Positions 50,586 through 60,233 of a stretch of DNA of 64,000 nucleotides are shown here, piece by piece. The notes beneath the pieces are model-generated. The model made no database searches and was not told where the DNA came from. It was given only the letters and a program-made list of their open reading frames with translations. Every line of letters starts with the position of its first letter. The first letter of the stretch is position 1. Both the position numbers and the translations under genes were made by a program. The stretch is from Terriglobia bacterium (GTDB lineage Bacteria > Acidobacteriota > Terriglobia > Acidiferrales > UBA7541), in assembly GCA_020072805.1 (NCBI GenBank), contig JAIQGC010000009.1, positions 1 through 64,000 on the forward strand, written 5' to 3'.

Positions 50586-52088
50586 TCATACCACCCGCGA
50601 AGGCAACCGAAACTCTTCGGCTCCGCCGCGCCCGGCCCGGTGCAATCGCGGCCCGCGCCCCGATTCCCCAACCAGCCCTGCTTGCGGCTCGCGGAGAGGC
50701 GCTTCGGCGTCCTTGAGCTTGATCTGTTTGAGCAGGCGGTGCAGATAGCACCGGCTGATGCGCAATTCCTGCGCCGCGCGCAACCTGTTGCCGCCGTGCA
50801 TGCGCAACGCCGCGCGGATCAGCTCCCGCTTGAAACCCAGAACCGCATCGTGAAACGAGCCCGCCGGCGCTTCCTCGGAAACCGTCCAGCCCTTCAGCTC
50901 CGGCGGCAAATCCTTGACCCCCAGGTGGGCGTGGCCGTTGGTCAGAACGATGCTGCGTTCGATCACGTTTTGCAGTTCGCGCACATTGCCCGGCCAGCCG
51001 TGTCCAGCCAGCGCACTCAGATATCCTGGAGTCAAACCGCGCACGGCCTTGTTGTGCACTTTGGCGAAATAGCGCACGAAGTATTCCGCCAGAAAGGGAA
51101 TATCTTCCATCCGCTCGCGCAGCGGCGGCATGTGAATCTTGACCACGGAGATCCGGTAATAAAGATCCTCGCGGAAGGTTCCTTCCTGCACCATCTTTTC
51201 CAGGTTGCGGTTGGTGGCGCAGATCACCCGAACATCCACCGGATGGGCCACGTTCGAGCCCAGACGCTCCACCGTGCGCTCCTGCAGGACGCGCAGGAGC
51301 TTGGTCTGCAACGGCAGCGCCAGATCGCCAATCTCATCGAGAAAAATGGTGCCGCCGTTGGCTTCCTCAAAACGCCCGCGCCGGCTTTGCGACGCCCCGG
51401 TGTAGGCGCCTCTCTCATGCCCGAAGAGTTCGTCTTCGATCAGCGATTCGGAAAGCACGCACAGGGAAACACCCACAAACGGCCTGTCCGCCCGCGGGCT
51501 GAGCCGGTGGATCGCTTGCGCGACAACTCCCTTCCCGGTTCCGCTCTCCCCGGTGAGCAGCACCGTCGTGAATACGCCGGCGACCTTGCGCACCATCTCC
51601 GAAACCCGCTCCATTCCCGGACTGCTACCCAGAAGACCTTCAATCCGCGTGGGCCCAAGGAAACTCTGCGCGGAGACCAGTTCGCGCGCCAGCGCGGAGC
51701 GCCGAAACGCTCCGTCCAGCGCGAATTTCAATTCGCGGATGTCCAGGGGCTGCGCCAGGAAATCCATGGCGCCCAGTTGAAACGCTTCAATCGCGGCTTG
51801 TTTGTTCGCGTCCCAGCCGTAGGCAATTACGGACGGAGAGTCCGGGCGCTCCGCTGCGGCCCGCAGCAAATCGCGGCAATTCAGGCCCCCGCCCTGGTCT
51901 TGCCGAATGTCCACATTTAGCAGAACAACATCCAGATCCTTCGCCTCGAGCTCCGCAATGCCCGCCTCGACGCTCAGGACCGGCCGCAACACATATCCGG
52001 GGCCTAACACTCCCTGGAGAACATCCCCAAAAGCCTCGTCGGGCTCAACGAGAAGGATGTGCTTTTCCGCAACGCATTGTAATCGCAT
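50586..52088 (-). CDS. Sigma-54-dependent activator with degenerate receiver domain
   Basis: A 500-aa protein starting MRLQCVAEKHILLVEPDEAF (GGGAG upstream). Residues of about 10-120 are a receiver fold that has lost its chemistry: N58 replaces the phospho-acceptor Asp (VVLLNVDI), the acidic pair is EPD, and the conserved Lys is Gln (LAQPLD). The AAA+ domain is intact (GESGTGKG Walker A, GAYTGA sigma-54 contact loop, FLDEIGDL Walker B, RDLYYRIS-like EDLYYRIS). A Fis-type HTH follows (LRAAQELRISRCYLHRLL), then an Arg/Gly-rich tail. It most likely drives the sigma-54 promoter before flp and may act without phosphorylation. Confidence 0.9.
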   Translation of the reverse strand: MRLQCVAEKHILLVEPDEAFGDVLQGVLGPGYVLRPVLSVEAGIAELEAKDLDVVLLNVDIRQDQGGGLNCRDLLRAAAERPDSPSVIAYGWDANKQAAIEAFQLGAMDFLAQPLDIRELKFALDGAFRRSALARELVSAQSFLGPTRIEGLLGSSPGMERVSEMVRKVAGVFTTVLLTGESGTGKGVVAQAIHRLSPRADRPFVGVSLCVLSESLIEDELFGHERGAYTGASQSRRGRFEEANGGTIFLDEIGDLALPLQTKLLRVLQERTVERLGSNVAHPVDVRVICATNRNLEKMVQEGTFREDLYYRISVVKIHMPPLRERMEDIPFLAEYFVRYFAKVHNKAVRGLTPGYLSALAGHGWPGNVRELQNVIERSIVLTNGHAHLGVKDLPPELKGWTVSEEAPAGSFHDAVLGFKRELIRAALRMHGGNRLRAAQELRISRCYLHRLLKQIKLKDAEAPLREPQAGLVGESGRGPRLHRAGRGGAEEFRLPSRVV

Positions 52089-52230
52089 GGGCTTGCTCCC
52101 TATTACGCTCACTGGGACCCAAAAACGAAGCTGAATTTCCGTCGGTGTAAATAGGCAACCCTGTTCAACCGGCCCGTGCTATTACTTGCTACCGCCCAGC
52201 TCCAATAAGCCCTTCGGACCCTGAATCCTG

Positions 52231-52353
52231 TTACCGAGCACTGTATACAAATTGCACCCACACCTGGGGATGTTCTTGCATGTAAATCTCCAAGTCGCGG
52301 ATTAAATCCGTCGATTTAACTTCTTTGTTTTCAACTCTACTCAATATATACAT
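52231..52353 (-). CDS. Possible 40-aa peptide
   Basis: ATG-to-TAA frame of 40 codons with a protein-like composition (VKSTDLIRDLEIYMQEHPQV in the middle), 142 bp upstream of the sigma-54 activator. No ribosome-binding site is evident and no family is recognised. It may be a small protein, a gene remnant or chance. Confidence 0.25.
   Translation of the reverse strand: MYILSRVENKEVKSTDLIRDLEIYMQEHPQVWVQFVYSAR
52302..52319. repeat. Inverted repeat upstream of the sigma-54 activator
   Basis: TTAAATC-CGTC-GATTTAA: two perfect 7-bp arms with a 4-bp spacer in the intergenic region. It has operator-like geometry but a sequence unrelated to the ACCAAAC element. Confidence 0.45.
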
Positions 52354-52706
52354 CGGTTATCTGGCTAATCTGTTTCACATGGCGGGCACTTTTGTTGACA
52401 TTTACTTCCCATGACGCATCGCTATTTCCCTCTCCTGCCCGGGCGCTTCGGAGGCGTTTCATCACACCGGAATGCCAGAACGGCCGCTCCATTGAGAGCC
52501 AAGCTATTAAGAACAATGGGTGCAATGCGACTATTCGGCATGTCCTTTCCACATCCTGGTACGTATGGCAGGGCAAGGCTCTCTTTTGGTATCCAAATTG
52601 CCCCAGAAACCCTGCATATCGCGCATTTGTTACCTCGGGGGACCGATCTTGCCTTAACTCGATATCTCTCTCATTACTTTAGGACTTGCGTATCCGCTTC
52701 TCGTCC

Positions 52707-54248
52707 ATGTACAAGGACGTAGCAGCAAGCGAAAGAGAGCTGAACTTGAATCGCAGCGACATTCCACGCTTGTCCCGCCTGGTCTTTTCTTTCCCGGCCA
52801 TGCTGGTCGCCTTGCTCTTGACGCTTGTGTTTCTCCTGGCGCGCGGCGGCAAAGGCGACCCCGATATCTGGTGGCACCTGCGCAACGCCGAATATCTCCT
52901 GCAGTTCCACCAACTTCCCCGCATGGACATGTACTCCTTCACGGTTGCCGGGCATCCCTGGATCAACCATGAATGGCTCGCGGAGATTCCCTACTATCTG
53001 GCCTGGCGGGCCGGCGGACTCCTCGGGATCAGAATCCTGGAGATTGCGCTGCTCGACGTGATCTTCCTGGCGCTGCTCTACTTTTGCTATGAAGCCAGCG
53101 GAAACATCAAGGCAGCGGTCCTGGCCGTCTGCTATTCCCTATTTCTTGCCACGGTATCCTTCGGCCCGCGCACCATTCTTTTTGGCTACCTGTACATGGT
53201 CATCTTGCTGATTCTGCTTCAGCAATTCCGCCTTCGGGGACGCACCACGCTCTGGGCCATTCCGCCGCTCTTTTGTCTGTGGATCAACACCCACGGTTCC
53301 TGGCTGCTGGGCATGATTATTTTCTCCATCACTGTCGCCGCTGGTCTGCTCCAAGGCTCGTGGGGACAGGTGCAAGCGGAACGCTGGACACCTGCACAAT
53401 TTCGCGCGCTGCTGCTGACGGGCATGGCGAGCGTGGCGGCGCTCTTTGTGAACCCCTTCGGGCCGCGCCTGGTGTTCTATCCCTTCGATTTGGCCTACCG
53501 GCAGAAACTGAACATCAGCCACATCGCCGAATGGGTAACCGTCAATTTCCATGAATTGCGCGGCAAGATGGTGCTCGCTCTCCTTGTGCTTCTGCTTTTG
53601 AGCGCTCTGTTGCGCGCGGGCCGCTGGACTCTGGCGGAAGTTCTCCTGCTGCTTTTCGGACTGTACTGCGGCCTTACCTACAGCCGTTTTCTCTTCCTGC
53701 TTGGCATCCTCGTGGCGCCCATCCTCGCAAGGATTCTGGATTTTGTGCCGCCGTATAACCGGCAGATCGACAAATATTTACTGAATGCCTTGCTCATGCT
53801 GCTCATGGTCGCCGGAATGGTGCGATATTGGCCGCGGACTGCGGAAATACAGAATGCCGTTGCCCAGGATTACCCTGTGGGAGTCCTTCCTTATCTCAAG
53901 GCCCACCCGCCCAGCGGCCCGCTTCTGAATTTTTATCTCTGGGGCGGCTATCTGGGCTGGCAGGATCGGAACCTGAAAGTGTTCATCGACAGCCGCGTGG
54001 ACATCTTCGAATACACCGGAGTTTTTCAGGATTATCTCGACCTGCTGGCCTTGAAGAAACCTGTGGCCATCCTGGACAAATACAAGATCCGCACCGTGCT
54101 TTTCACGCCGGATGAGCCGCTGACCTATGTCCTGGAACACGATCCCGGCTGGAAAGTGCTCTACACCGATGCGACCTGCGTCCTTCTGGAACGCGTCGAT
54201 GCGGTCCCCGCCGCCACAGGAGGCCTGCTCACGCCTCGTTCTCCCTAG
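52707..54248 (+). CDS. Polytopic membrane protein, possible GT-C-type glycosyltransferase
   Basis: A 513-aa protein starting MYKDVAASERELNLNRSDIP (a TTG seven codons earlier is possible). About ten membrane helices run from residue 25 to 400 (LVALLLTLVFLLARGGKGDP, AVLAVCYSLFLATVSF, LLLLFGLYCGLTYSRFLFLL). DPDIWWHLRNAEYLLQF lies in the first loop, where GT-C enzymes place acidic catalytic residues. A soluble C-terminal domain follows. It is the first of four plus-strand genes before flp. Pilin or surface-polysaccharide glycosylation is a guess from position. Confidence 0.7.
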   Translation: MYKDVAASERELNLNRSDIPRLSRLVFSFPAMLVALLLTLVFLLARGGKGDPDIWWHLRNAEYLLQFHQLPRMDMYSFTVAGHPWINHEWLAEIPYYLAWRAGGLLGIRILEIALLDVIFLALLYFCYEASGNIKAAVLAVCYSLFLATVSFGPRTILFGYLYMVILLILLQQFRLRGRTTLWAIPPLFCLWINTHGSWLLGMIIFSITVAAGLLQGSWGQVQAERWTPAQFRALLLTGMASVAALFVNPFGPRLVFYPFDLAYRQKLNISHIAEWVTVNFHELRGKMVLALLVLLLLSALLRAGRWTLAEVLLLLFGLYCGLTYSRFLFLLGILVAPILARILDFVPPYNRQIDKYLLNALLMLLMVAGMVRYWPRTAEIQNAVAQDYPVGVLPYLKAHPPSGPLLNFYLWGGYLGWQDRNLKVFIDSRVDIFEYTGVFQDYLDLLALKKPVAILDKYKIRTVLFTPDEPLTYVLEHDPGWKVLYTDATCVLLERVDAVPAATGGLLTPRSP

Positions 54249-54251
54249 GAA

Positions 54252-54740
54252 GTGAGACGCACGTGCGCAATATGCATGTTTATCCGGCGCAAATTCGACA
54301 AATACGTGATCGCGGGTCTCGCAGCGGGCCTCTTCGCCTATTTGTCGTTTCAGCCGGTCTATCGCCTGCGCACCGTCATGCCCCCGGAATTCGCAGACAC
54401 TCCCAGTTCCCTGCCGGCGCCGCAGCGCGCCGGGGAAGAACGCATCGCCACAGCCTACTGGAACTGCGCGGTCACCGAGATTCAAATCCAATACAGCTAC
54501 GGGCGCCAGCTCCCCCTGGATCCGCCGCCGGGATTCCAGATTGCCGGGCCGTCTCCCAGCAACGCCGTGGAAGCCGCCGCGGCCCGCCTGCGCTATTGGC
54601 GCAGACTCCGCCAGCTCTGGTACGTCCCCAGCATTTGGACCAAGGTTTACGAGTGGGACTTTTCGTGGCTGACCGGCTCGGTGAAAGCCGCCGGGGAGTG
54701 GCTGGGCGAAGCTTGGCGCAAGCTGAGCGTCTTCCTGTAG
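54252..54740 (+). CDS. Small membrane-anchored protein of unknown function
   Basis: A 162-aa protein with a GTG start, or 154 aa from the ATG at 54,276 ([20 protein letters not shown]); ribosome-binding evidence does not decide. One membrane helix lies near residue 20-38, followed by a Trp- and Arg-rich soluble part ([18 protein letters not shown]). It starts 3 bp after the large membrane protein, so it is probably its partner. No family is recognised. Confidence 0.6.
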   Translation: MRRTCAICMFIRRKFDKYVIAGLAAGLFAYLSFQPVYRLRTVMPPEFADTPSSLPAPQRAGEERIATAYWNCAVTEIQIQYSYGRQLPLDPPPGFQIAGPSPSNAVEAAAARLRYWRRLRQLWYVPSIWTKVYEWDFSWLTGSVKAAGEWLGEAWRKLSVFL

Positions 54741-54780
54741 ATGTGCTTTTGGATTTGTCCGGTGGAGGTACAGTGCCCGG

Positions 54781-56487
54781 ATGTTGACCCTGCTCGAATT
54801 CGCTCTGACCTTGATTGCCCTGGCGCTGGCGTATTTTCTTCCCGCTCTGGGCGCAAATCACTTTCGTCGGATCGAACAACAGCTCGGTGAACTGGCGCGC
54901 CGACGCGGCCTCGCTGTTCTCACAATTGGACTGCTGGCCCTGGGGGCGCGCGCCGCGCTGCTTCCGATTCTTCCAGTCCCTGTACCCGGAATTCATGATG
55001 AGTTTTCTTACCTTCTGACTGCCGATACGTTCGCGCATGGGCGCGTGACCAACCCAACCCATCCCATGTGGGTTCACTTCGAGAGTTTCCATATCATCCA
55101 GAAGCCCACGTATTGCTCGATGTTCTATCCCGCGCAAGGGCTGTTCCTTGCCCTTGGACAGGTCATTGGAGGGCATCCTTTTGTCGGCGTCTGGCTGAGC
55201 GTCGGTTTGATGTGCGCGGCCATTTGCTGGATGCTGCAGGGCTGGATGCCGCCGGAGTGGGCATTTCTCGGCGGATTCCTGGCGATCATCCGGCTGGGGA
55301 CTTTCAGCTACTGGGCAAACAGCTATTGGGGCGGAGCGGTCGCCGCAACCGGAGGAGCGCTCGTCCTCGGAGCATTGCCTCGCATCAAGCAGCACGAACG
55401 CGTGCGCGACGCCCTGCTCCTGGGTGCGGGCTTCGCCATCCTGGCCAACAGCAGGCCCTACGAAAGCCTGTTTTTCAGCATTCCTGTCCTCGGGGCCCTC
55501 GCCGTGTGGCTCCTGAAACAGAAGGGGCCGGCTTTTCGACTGGCGCTAAGGCGGATTGTCTTGCCCCTGGGGGCCGTACTACTGGTTTGCGCGGGAGCCA
55601 TGCTCTACTATTTCTGGCGCACCACCGGCAATCCGTTTCGCACTCCTTACTCGGTCACTCTCGCGACGTATTTCATTGCTCCTCCCTTCCCCTGGCAATC
55701 GCTGTCGCCCGAGCCTGCATACCATCATCCGGTAATGAGAAAGTTTTTTCTCACCTGGATAGACCTGTATCAGTTCGCTCGATTGCACCCCGTCCTCCTC
55801 GCCGCTGGCAGGGTGGTTCACCTGTGGTTTTTTTTCTTCGGTCTAATTTTGATCTTCCCCTTCTTTCTTCTGACTATCGTCTTGCCTAATAAAACATCTC
55901 TTAAGGACATCCCCGGCGAGACTCGTTTTCTGCTCCTGGTTGGCCTTATTACCGGAATTGGACTAACCTTGCCAATCTATTCCAACCCTCACTACGCAGC
56001 GCCTCTGACTTGCGTGTTCTACGCCTTGATATTGATGGCCATGAGTTCCGTTCGACAACACGCCGGGGACCGAACCGGAGCCGCGCTTACTCGAGTGGTG
56101 CCCATTGTTTGCCTCGCCATGCTGCTGATCCGATCGGCCTCTCCCCTCCTCCACATTTCTCCTCCCGTGGTGATCCCTGCTTGGTGTTCTCCGCAATTTC
56201 AAATACTACCTCGGGCCCGCATCCTAGATACGCTCCAGACTCTTGAGGGAAATCATTTGGTGATTGTCCACTACGACAAAACGCACGACCCGATCAATGA
56301 ATGGGTTTATAACGCAGCCGACATTGACGGCGCAAAAGTGGTTTGGGCACGGGACATGGGAATGGAGAAGAATCAGGAATTGATTAATTATTTTAGCAAC
56401 CGGCGGGTTTGGTTTATTGAACCCGACAACGCCTCACCGCAAGTGTCACCTTATTCTCAAACAGACGTGGCCGATGAACACAACTGA
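54781..56487 (+). CDS. Polytopic membrane protein, GT39/ArnT-like glycosyltransferase candidate
   Basis: A 568-aa protein with about eleven membrane helices. The first periplasmic loop reads [20 protein letters not shown] near residue 65, the acidic-residue motif of the PMT/ArnT (GT-C) superfamily, and [16 protein letters not shown] follows. The C-terminal 90 or so residues are soluble ([20 protein letters not shown]). Such enzymes move sugars from polyprenyl-phosphate donors to proteins or lipids. Its end overlaps the next gene by 14 bp. Confidence 0.75.
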   Translation: MLTLLEFALTLIALALAYFLPALGANHFRRIEQQLGELARRRGLAVLTIGLLALGARAALLPILPVPVPGIHDEFSYLLTADTFAHGRVTNPTHPMWVHFESFHIIQKPTYCSMFYPAQGLFLALGQVIGGHPFVGVWLSVGLMCAAICWMLQGWMPPEWAFLGGFLAIIRLGTFSYWANSYWGGAVAATGGALVLGALPRIKQHERVRDALLLGAGFAILANSRPYESLFFSIPVLGALAVWLLKQKGPAFRLALRRIVLPLGAVLLVCAGAMLYYFWRTTGNPFRTPYSVTLATYFIAPPFPWQSLSPEPAYHHPVMRKFFLTWIDLYQFARLHPVLLAAGRVVHLWFFFFGLILIFPFFLLTIVLPNKTSLKDIPGETRFLLLVGLITGIGLTLPIYSNPHYAAPLTCVFYALILMAMSSVRQHAGDRTGAALTRVVPIVCLAMLLIRSASPLLHISPPVVIPAWCSPQFQILPRARILDTLQTLEGNHLVIVHYDKTHDPINEWVYNAADIDGAKVVWARDMGMEKNQELINYFSNRRVWFIEPDNASPQVSPYSQTDVADEHN

Positions 56488-58150
56488 ACGCAGCTCAGCT
56501 GCCGCAGCCGCTCAGCCGGCAAAAACAGCAAGGTGTTTCTCCCCGGAGGAATCGGCCAGTGAGTGGTGGATCACCCTGCTTCTATTTGGGCTCACCTGCG
56601 CGTACCTGTATTTGTTTCGCCGCTACAGCGCGATGGATCCGGACGAAGGGATCATCCTGCAGGGCGCACAGCGCATCCTGCGCGGCGAGGTGCTCTACCG
56701 CGATTTCTTTTCTTTCTACACCCCGGGCTCCTACTACTTCCTGGCCGCCCTGTTCAAGATTTTCGGCAATTCGATCCTGGTCGCAAGGACCGTACTGGTT
56801 TTCTTCGGAGGAATATTTTCCGTCGTCAACTATCTGCTCGCGCGCCGGGTGTGCTCACGCGGCAGCGCGCTCTGCGTGGCCGCAATGGTGACTTTGACCT
56901 GTCTGCCATATCGCTTCCTGGTTCTGCATAATTGGGACAGCACGCTGTGGGCCTGCCTGGCTCTCTACTGCGCCGTGCGTTGGATGGAATCGCTGCGCTG
57001 GACCTGGGCTTTTGCCACTGGCTCTCTTACTTCTCTCACGTTTCTTTTTGAACAGTCCAAGGGGGCCGGACTGGCTCTCGGAATGGGGGCCGGCATCCTG
57101 GTCGTCGCTTATTTGGGACGGCAAAAGGAGATGCTTGCCAAACAGGTTCTCCTCGCAGCCGGCGCCGGACTTCTGTGGCCCATTGCACTCACGTTTGGCT
57201 ATTTCACTGCGCAGCACGGCATAACCCAGATGTTGGCGGACTGGCTCTGGCCGCTTCAGCACTACACCCGGGCCAACCGCGTCCCGTACGGTTACCAAAA
57301 TTGGTCCGACAGCGCTCGCCACCTTTTGTTCGGGAGTGGAACTGTGGGTGCCCGGCTGGTAGCGCTGCTGGCCGTCACTCCTTCCCTTCTCCTCCCCGTC
57401 CTGCCGCTACTCGCCATCGGACTGCTGGGCTACTGGATTGTGCGGATGCGTCGGAAACAAGCGCCGCCGGCCAAGTGCTCCTATTACGTCATGCTTAATG
57501 CCGCGCTCGCCGGACTTCTGCTCTCCGTTGTCCTCGTGCGCGCAGACATCGTTCACTTCATGTACCTGGCGCCTCTGTTTTATCTCCTTTTCGCCTGGCT
57601 TCTGGACGGACGCGACATTCCTGGACGCGTCTTTCGCGCTGCAAAACCGCTTTTGATTGCCTGCTTCGTCCTTGCCTTTCTATCCATGTCCGCTGCGCTG
57701 CTATTGCGAGCGACCGTCGCCCGGTTCACTGCGGAGACGCGCCGCGGCGTGGTCAAATTGCCCAGCCCGGACACCGTACTGCCGTCGCTTCAGGCACATA
57801 CCACCCCGGGCGAGACCATCCTCGTGCACCCTTATCTTCCCCTCTACTACTACCTGACCGGAACGTACAGTCCTTCCCGCTATGACTATCTGCAACCGGG
57901 CATGAGCACCCCCGCGCAATACCAAGAGACGCTCGCTCAGGTCGCCTCCAAGCGCCTCCGGGTCGTCCTGCTGGAAACTTCCTTCATGGACAAGATCCCC
58001 ACCTCCTGGCCAGAAACACCCCTGCTTGCAATTGCGGATGATCCCGCGACGGATTACATCCTTGGCCACTACCATCCTTGCCAACGACTGCAATCTCCTG
58101 CGGGTTGGCGGTTCCTGCTTCTAATGCGCAACGATCTGCCTTGCCCATGA
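56474..58150 (+). CDS. Polytopic membrane protein, GT39/ArnT-like glycosyltransferase candidate
   Basis: A 558-aa protein from [20 protein letters not shown]; the alternative start 19 codons earlier lies further inside the previous gene. A first helix ([20 protein letters not shown]) precedes the GT-C acidic motif [19 protein letters not shown], and [20 protein letters not shown] follows. About ten more helices and a short soluble end ([20 protein letters not shown]) complete it. With its neighbour it forms a tandem pair of related enzymes next to the pilin gene, suggesting glycosylation of the pilus or of a surface polymer. Confidence 0.75.
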   Translation: MNTTERSSAAAAAQPAKTARCFSPEESASEWWITLLLFGLTCAYLYLFRRYSAMDPDEGIILQGAQRILRGEVLYRDFFSFYTPGSYYFLAALFKIFGNSILVARTVLVFFGGIFSVVNYLLARRVCSRGSALCVAAMVTLTCLPYRFLVLHNWDSTLWACLALYCAVRWMESLRWTWAFATGSLTSLTFLFEQSKGAGLALGMGAGILVVAYLGRQKEMLAKQVLLAAGAGLLWPIALTFGYFTAQHGITQMLADWLWPLQHYTRANRVPYGYQNWSDSARHLLFGSGTVGARLVALLAVTPSLLLPVLPLLAIGLLGYWIVRMRRKQAPPAKCSYYVMLNAALAGLLLSVVLVRADIVHFMYLAPLFYLLFAWLLDGRDIPGRVFRAAKPLLIACFVLAFLSMSAALLLRATVARFTAETRRGVVKLPSPDTVLPSLQAHTTPGETILVHPYLPLYYYLTGTYSPSRYDYLQPGMSTPAQYQETLAQVASKRLRVVLLETSFMDKIPTSWPETPLLAIADDPATDYILGHYHPCQRLQSPAGWRFLLLMRNDLPCP

Positions 58151-58519
58151 GATGCGGCCTGGATACTGCTGACCCGGCACGACCTCTCCCTTGGAAGATA
58201 ATTAGTTCTAATCGCTCTTATCGGTGTATACAACCGTTTCCAGTCCCGTGCTCGCCGGACATGATTAGGTATCGGAGAGCATATCTTTTCCTTTTCCACC
58301 CATGGGCTGAACTTTAATGGCTTGACGCTTCACAACCCGAGGCTCGCGGTAAATAATGCATTTGCAATAGGTTGGGACAAAGGGGCATCTGCACCTTCAA
58401 TCCACCCTGCCTTTGGCATCCCTCTTGCTCCCACTTCCTCTATCTCAGCGTCTGGTTTGTATTACAAGCTATTGGGCGTGATAGTAAACCGGACCAGTTT
58501 TCGACGAAGAGGAGAAACA
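58151..58519. other. Intergenic region carrying the flp control sequences
   Basis: A 369-bp stretch without a gene. It contains the sigma-54 promoter at 58,414-58,429 and presumably the binding site of the activator; no obvious inverted repeat was spotted. An in-frame extension of the pilin back to 58,322 has no pilin character. Confidence 0.6.
58414..58429 (+). promoter_or_regulatory. Sigma-54 promoter of flp
   Basis: TGGCATCCCTCTTGCT matches the -24/-12 consensus TGGCAC-N5-TTGCA/T closely, with GG at 58,415-58,416 and GC at 58,427-58,428, exactly 12 bp apart. Transcription would start near 58,440, about 80 bp before the pilin ATG. A sigma-54 activator is encoded 6.3 kb away. Confidence 0.72.
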
Positions 58520-58708
58520 ATGAAAAAGCAACTAATGAATGCCTTGGTCAGCCTGCACAAGGACGAATCCGGTCAGGGACTGGTGGAGTATCTGCTGATT
58601 CTCGCGTTGGTGGCCTTCGGAGCCGTTGCCGGGATGTCGTCCTTGGCAAATGGTCTCAACAGCGCTTTCACGAGGATCAGCAGCATCATCGGCCAGTACA
58701 TTTCCTAA
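58520..58708 (+). CDS. flp: Flp-type pilin subunit
   Basis: A 62-aa prepilin with AAGAGGAGAAA as ribosome-binding site. The leader ends at G18, and the mature protein would begin QGLVEYLLILALVAFGAVAG with Glu at +5 and Tyr at +6, the Flp signature processed by CpaA/TadV. The rest is a single hydrophobic helix plus a short tail. It is the major fibre subunit of the Tad pilus used for surface attachment. Confidence 0.93.
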   Translation: MKKQLMNALVSLHKDESGQGLVEYLLILALVAFGAVAGMSSLANGLNSAFTRISSIIGQYIS

Positions 58709-58734
58709 CGGGCTCGGGTTGTTGCCAGTTGGCT

Positions 58735-58752
58735 CCGCCGGATTTTCGGCGG
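58735..58752 (+). other. Hairpin between flp and cpaA
   Basis: CCGCCG-GATTTT-CGGCGG, a perfect 6-bp stem 26 bp after the pilin stop, without a following T-run. It could stabilise the pilin message or attenuate read-through into the assembly genes, which would give excess pilin. Confidence 0.4.
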
Positions 58753-58835
58753 GCAACGCCACCGGGTGGATAGCCAGTCCAATTCCGGCCTCTACCTGAA
58801 CTCTGGCAGAGCACGACCTGGCAGCGGGGACAACC

Positions 58836-59363
58836 GTGGAGAACTATTTTCTCATTTGCGCGTTGAGTGTCGCCACGGTGGGCGCGGTACAGGATGTCCG
58901 CGGCAGGAAAATTCCCAACTGGCTGACCTACACGGGCCTTCTGGCGGCTCTCGCCGTGCGTCTCCTCGCGGCGGGACGGCCGGGCCTTACGGCAGGCCTG
59001 CTCGGGATGCTTCTTGGCGGGGGGATTTTCTATCTGCTCTTCCTGCTAGGCGGCATGGGCGGAGGTGACGTAAAGCTGATCGCCGCAGTCAGCGCCTGGG
59101 CCGGAGCGGCGCAGACGGTGAACATCCTCATCGCCGCGGCCCTGGCCGGAGGCGTTCTGGCGGTCGGAACCATGCTTTTCCACAAAACTGTTCGGCGGAC
59201 GCTGATGAACACAGTGGAGCTAATTCGCCACCATTTGCAGGCGGGCCTCCGGCCGCATCCGGAGCTAAACGTTCGCGAGCCGGGCGCTCTGCGGGTTCCT
59301 TACGGCGTAGCCATCGCCGCGGGGACTCTCTATTGTCTCGGCAGTTCGCTTTGGCGGGGGTGA
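58836..59363 (+). CDS. cpaA: Prepilin peptidase of the Tad system
   Basis: A 175-aa, GTG-started membrane protein. Aspartate motifs QDVRGRKIPN near residue 19 and GGMGGGDVKLIAA near 72 are the two catalytic Asp sites of A24 aspartyl prepilin peptidases; the N-terminal methylase domain of PilD is absent, as usual for CpaA/TadV. It would cleave Flp and the TadE-like pseudopilins. It ends 3 bp before cpaB. Confidence 0.9.
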   Translation: MENYFLICALSVATVGAVQDVRGRKIPNWLTYTGLLAALAVRLLAAGRPGLTAGLLGMLLGGGIFYLLFLLGGMGGGDVKLIAAVSAWAGAAQTVNILIAAALAGGVLAVGTMLFHKTVRRTLMNTVELIRHHLQAGLRPHPELNVREPGALRVPYGVAIAAGTLYCLGSSLWRG

Positions 59364-59366
59364 GTG

Positions 59367-60233
59367 ATGGATCTAAGACGCATCCTTATCGCTTTTCTTC
59401 TGGCCGCGGTCCTGGCCGGGGGCATCACCTTGGGAGTCTATCGACGGCTACGCGTGAGCAGCGAGCAGCGCAAGATCGTGCAGGTTGTTGCCACGGCGCA
59501 GGCCCTTCCCTCAGGCAGTACCCTGGCGGCCAAGGATCTCATCTTGGTGGACTGGCCCTCGGACGTTCCCCTGCCCGGCTCGTTCGCCAAGATCGAAGCG
59601 GTTGTGGGCCGTCCGCTGCTTTATCCCCTCGGGGCCAAAGAGCCCATCATGGAGCGGGACATGGGCGTTACCGGTTCCGGCATCGGCCTCTCCGGAAGAA
59701 TCACGCCGGGCATGAGGGCCGTGGCGGTGCGCTCGAACGAAATCGTGGGTGTTGCCGGCTTCCTCTATCCGGGTTCGCACGTCGACGTTCTGGCCACCTA
59801 CAATAATCCGCCGGGCGGCACGGGGCCCGTCACACAGACGATCCTGCAGGACGTGGAAGTGCTGACGGCCGGGCAGACCATCGAACCGGACCCGCAGGGA
59901 AAGCCGCAGACCGTCAACGTGGTGACCCTGCTGCTGAATCCGGAAGATTCACAGAAGCTGCAGTTCACCAGTTCGCAAGGAACGATTCAGTTCGTTCTGC
60001 GCAACGGCTCGGATCAGACCAAAGCCGAGGTTCATCCCACGCGGCTGGAGCAATTAGTCGCTTCCGCAAAACCGCCCACACCGCCCGCACCTGGCGGCAA
60101 AAGAACGGGGAAAGCGCCCGCGGCCCGCCCTCCCGGCACCACTTACATTCTGGAAGTGATTCAGGGAAAAGAACGCAACGTCAGTAAGTTCGAGGCAGCG
60201 GCGCCCAGCCGGGATGGTGAGCAACCGAAATGA
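59367..60233 (+). CDS. cpaB: Flp pilus assembly protein CpaB
   Basis: A 288-aa protein with an N-terminal membrane helix (RILIAFLLAAVLAGGITLGV), a SAF-like domain (ALPSGSTLAAKDLILVDWP near 47) and a conserved RAVAVRSNEIVGVAGFLYPG segment near 115 followed by HVDVLATY. This is the RcpC/CpaB family, a periplasmic partner of the secretin. GTG one codon earlier is a possible alternative start. Its stop overlaps the cpaC ATG (ATGA). Confidence 0.92.
   Translation: MDLRRILIAFLLAAVLAGGITLGVYRRLRVSSEQRKIVQVVATAQALPSGSTLAAKDLILVDWPSDVPLPGSFAKIEAVVGRPLLYPLGAKEPIMERDMGVTGSGIGLSGRITPGMRAVAVRSNEIVGVAGFLYPGSHVDVLATYNNPPGGTGPVTQTILQDVEVLTAGQTIEPDPQGKPQTVNVVTLLLNPEDSQKLQFTSSQGTIQFVLRNGSDQTKAEVHPTRLEQLVASAKPPTPPAPGGKRTGKAPAARPPGTTYILEVIQGKERNVSKFEAAAPSRDGEQPK

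Larger units (their letters stand above)
52089..52706. other. Divergent intergenic region, AT-richer than its surroundings
   Basis: A 618-bp stretch between the sigma-54 activator and a membrane-protein gene. It contains an inverted repeat (52,302-52,319) and a 40-codon minus-strand frame (52,231-52,353). A plus-strand frame at 52,411-52,722 (103 codons) has no family character. No clear sigma-70 or sigma-54 promoter was found for either flanking gene. Confidence 0.6.

Noticed and set aside
52384-52398. Sigma-54-like GGGCACTTTTGTTGA on the plus strand
   Set aside because: The -12 GC is GA and the downstream gene is 300 bp away; too weak to report as a promoter.
52411-52722. 103-codon plus-strand frame in the intergenic region
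   Set aside because: No family character, poor start context and overlap with the start of the membrane-protein gene.
58322-58519. N-terminal extension of the Flp pilin
   Set aside because: A strong ribosome-binding site precedes the ATG at 58,520, and the extension would cover the predicted sigma-54 transcription start.
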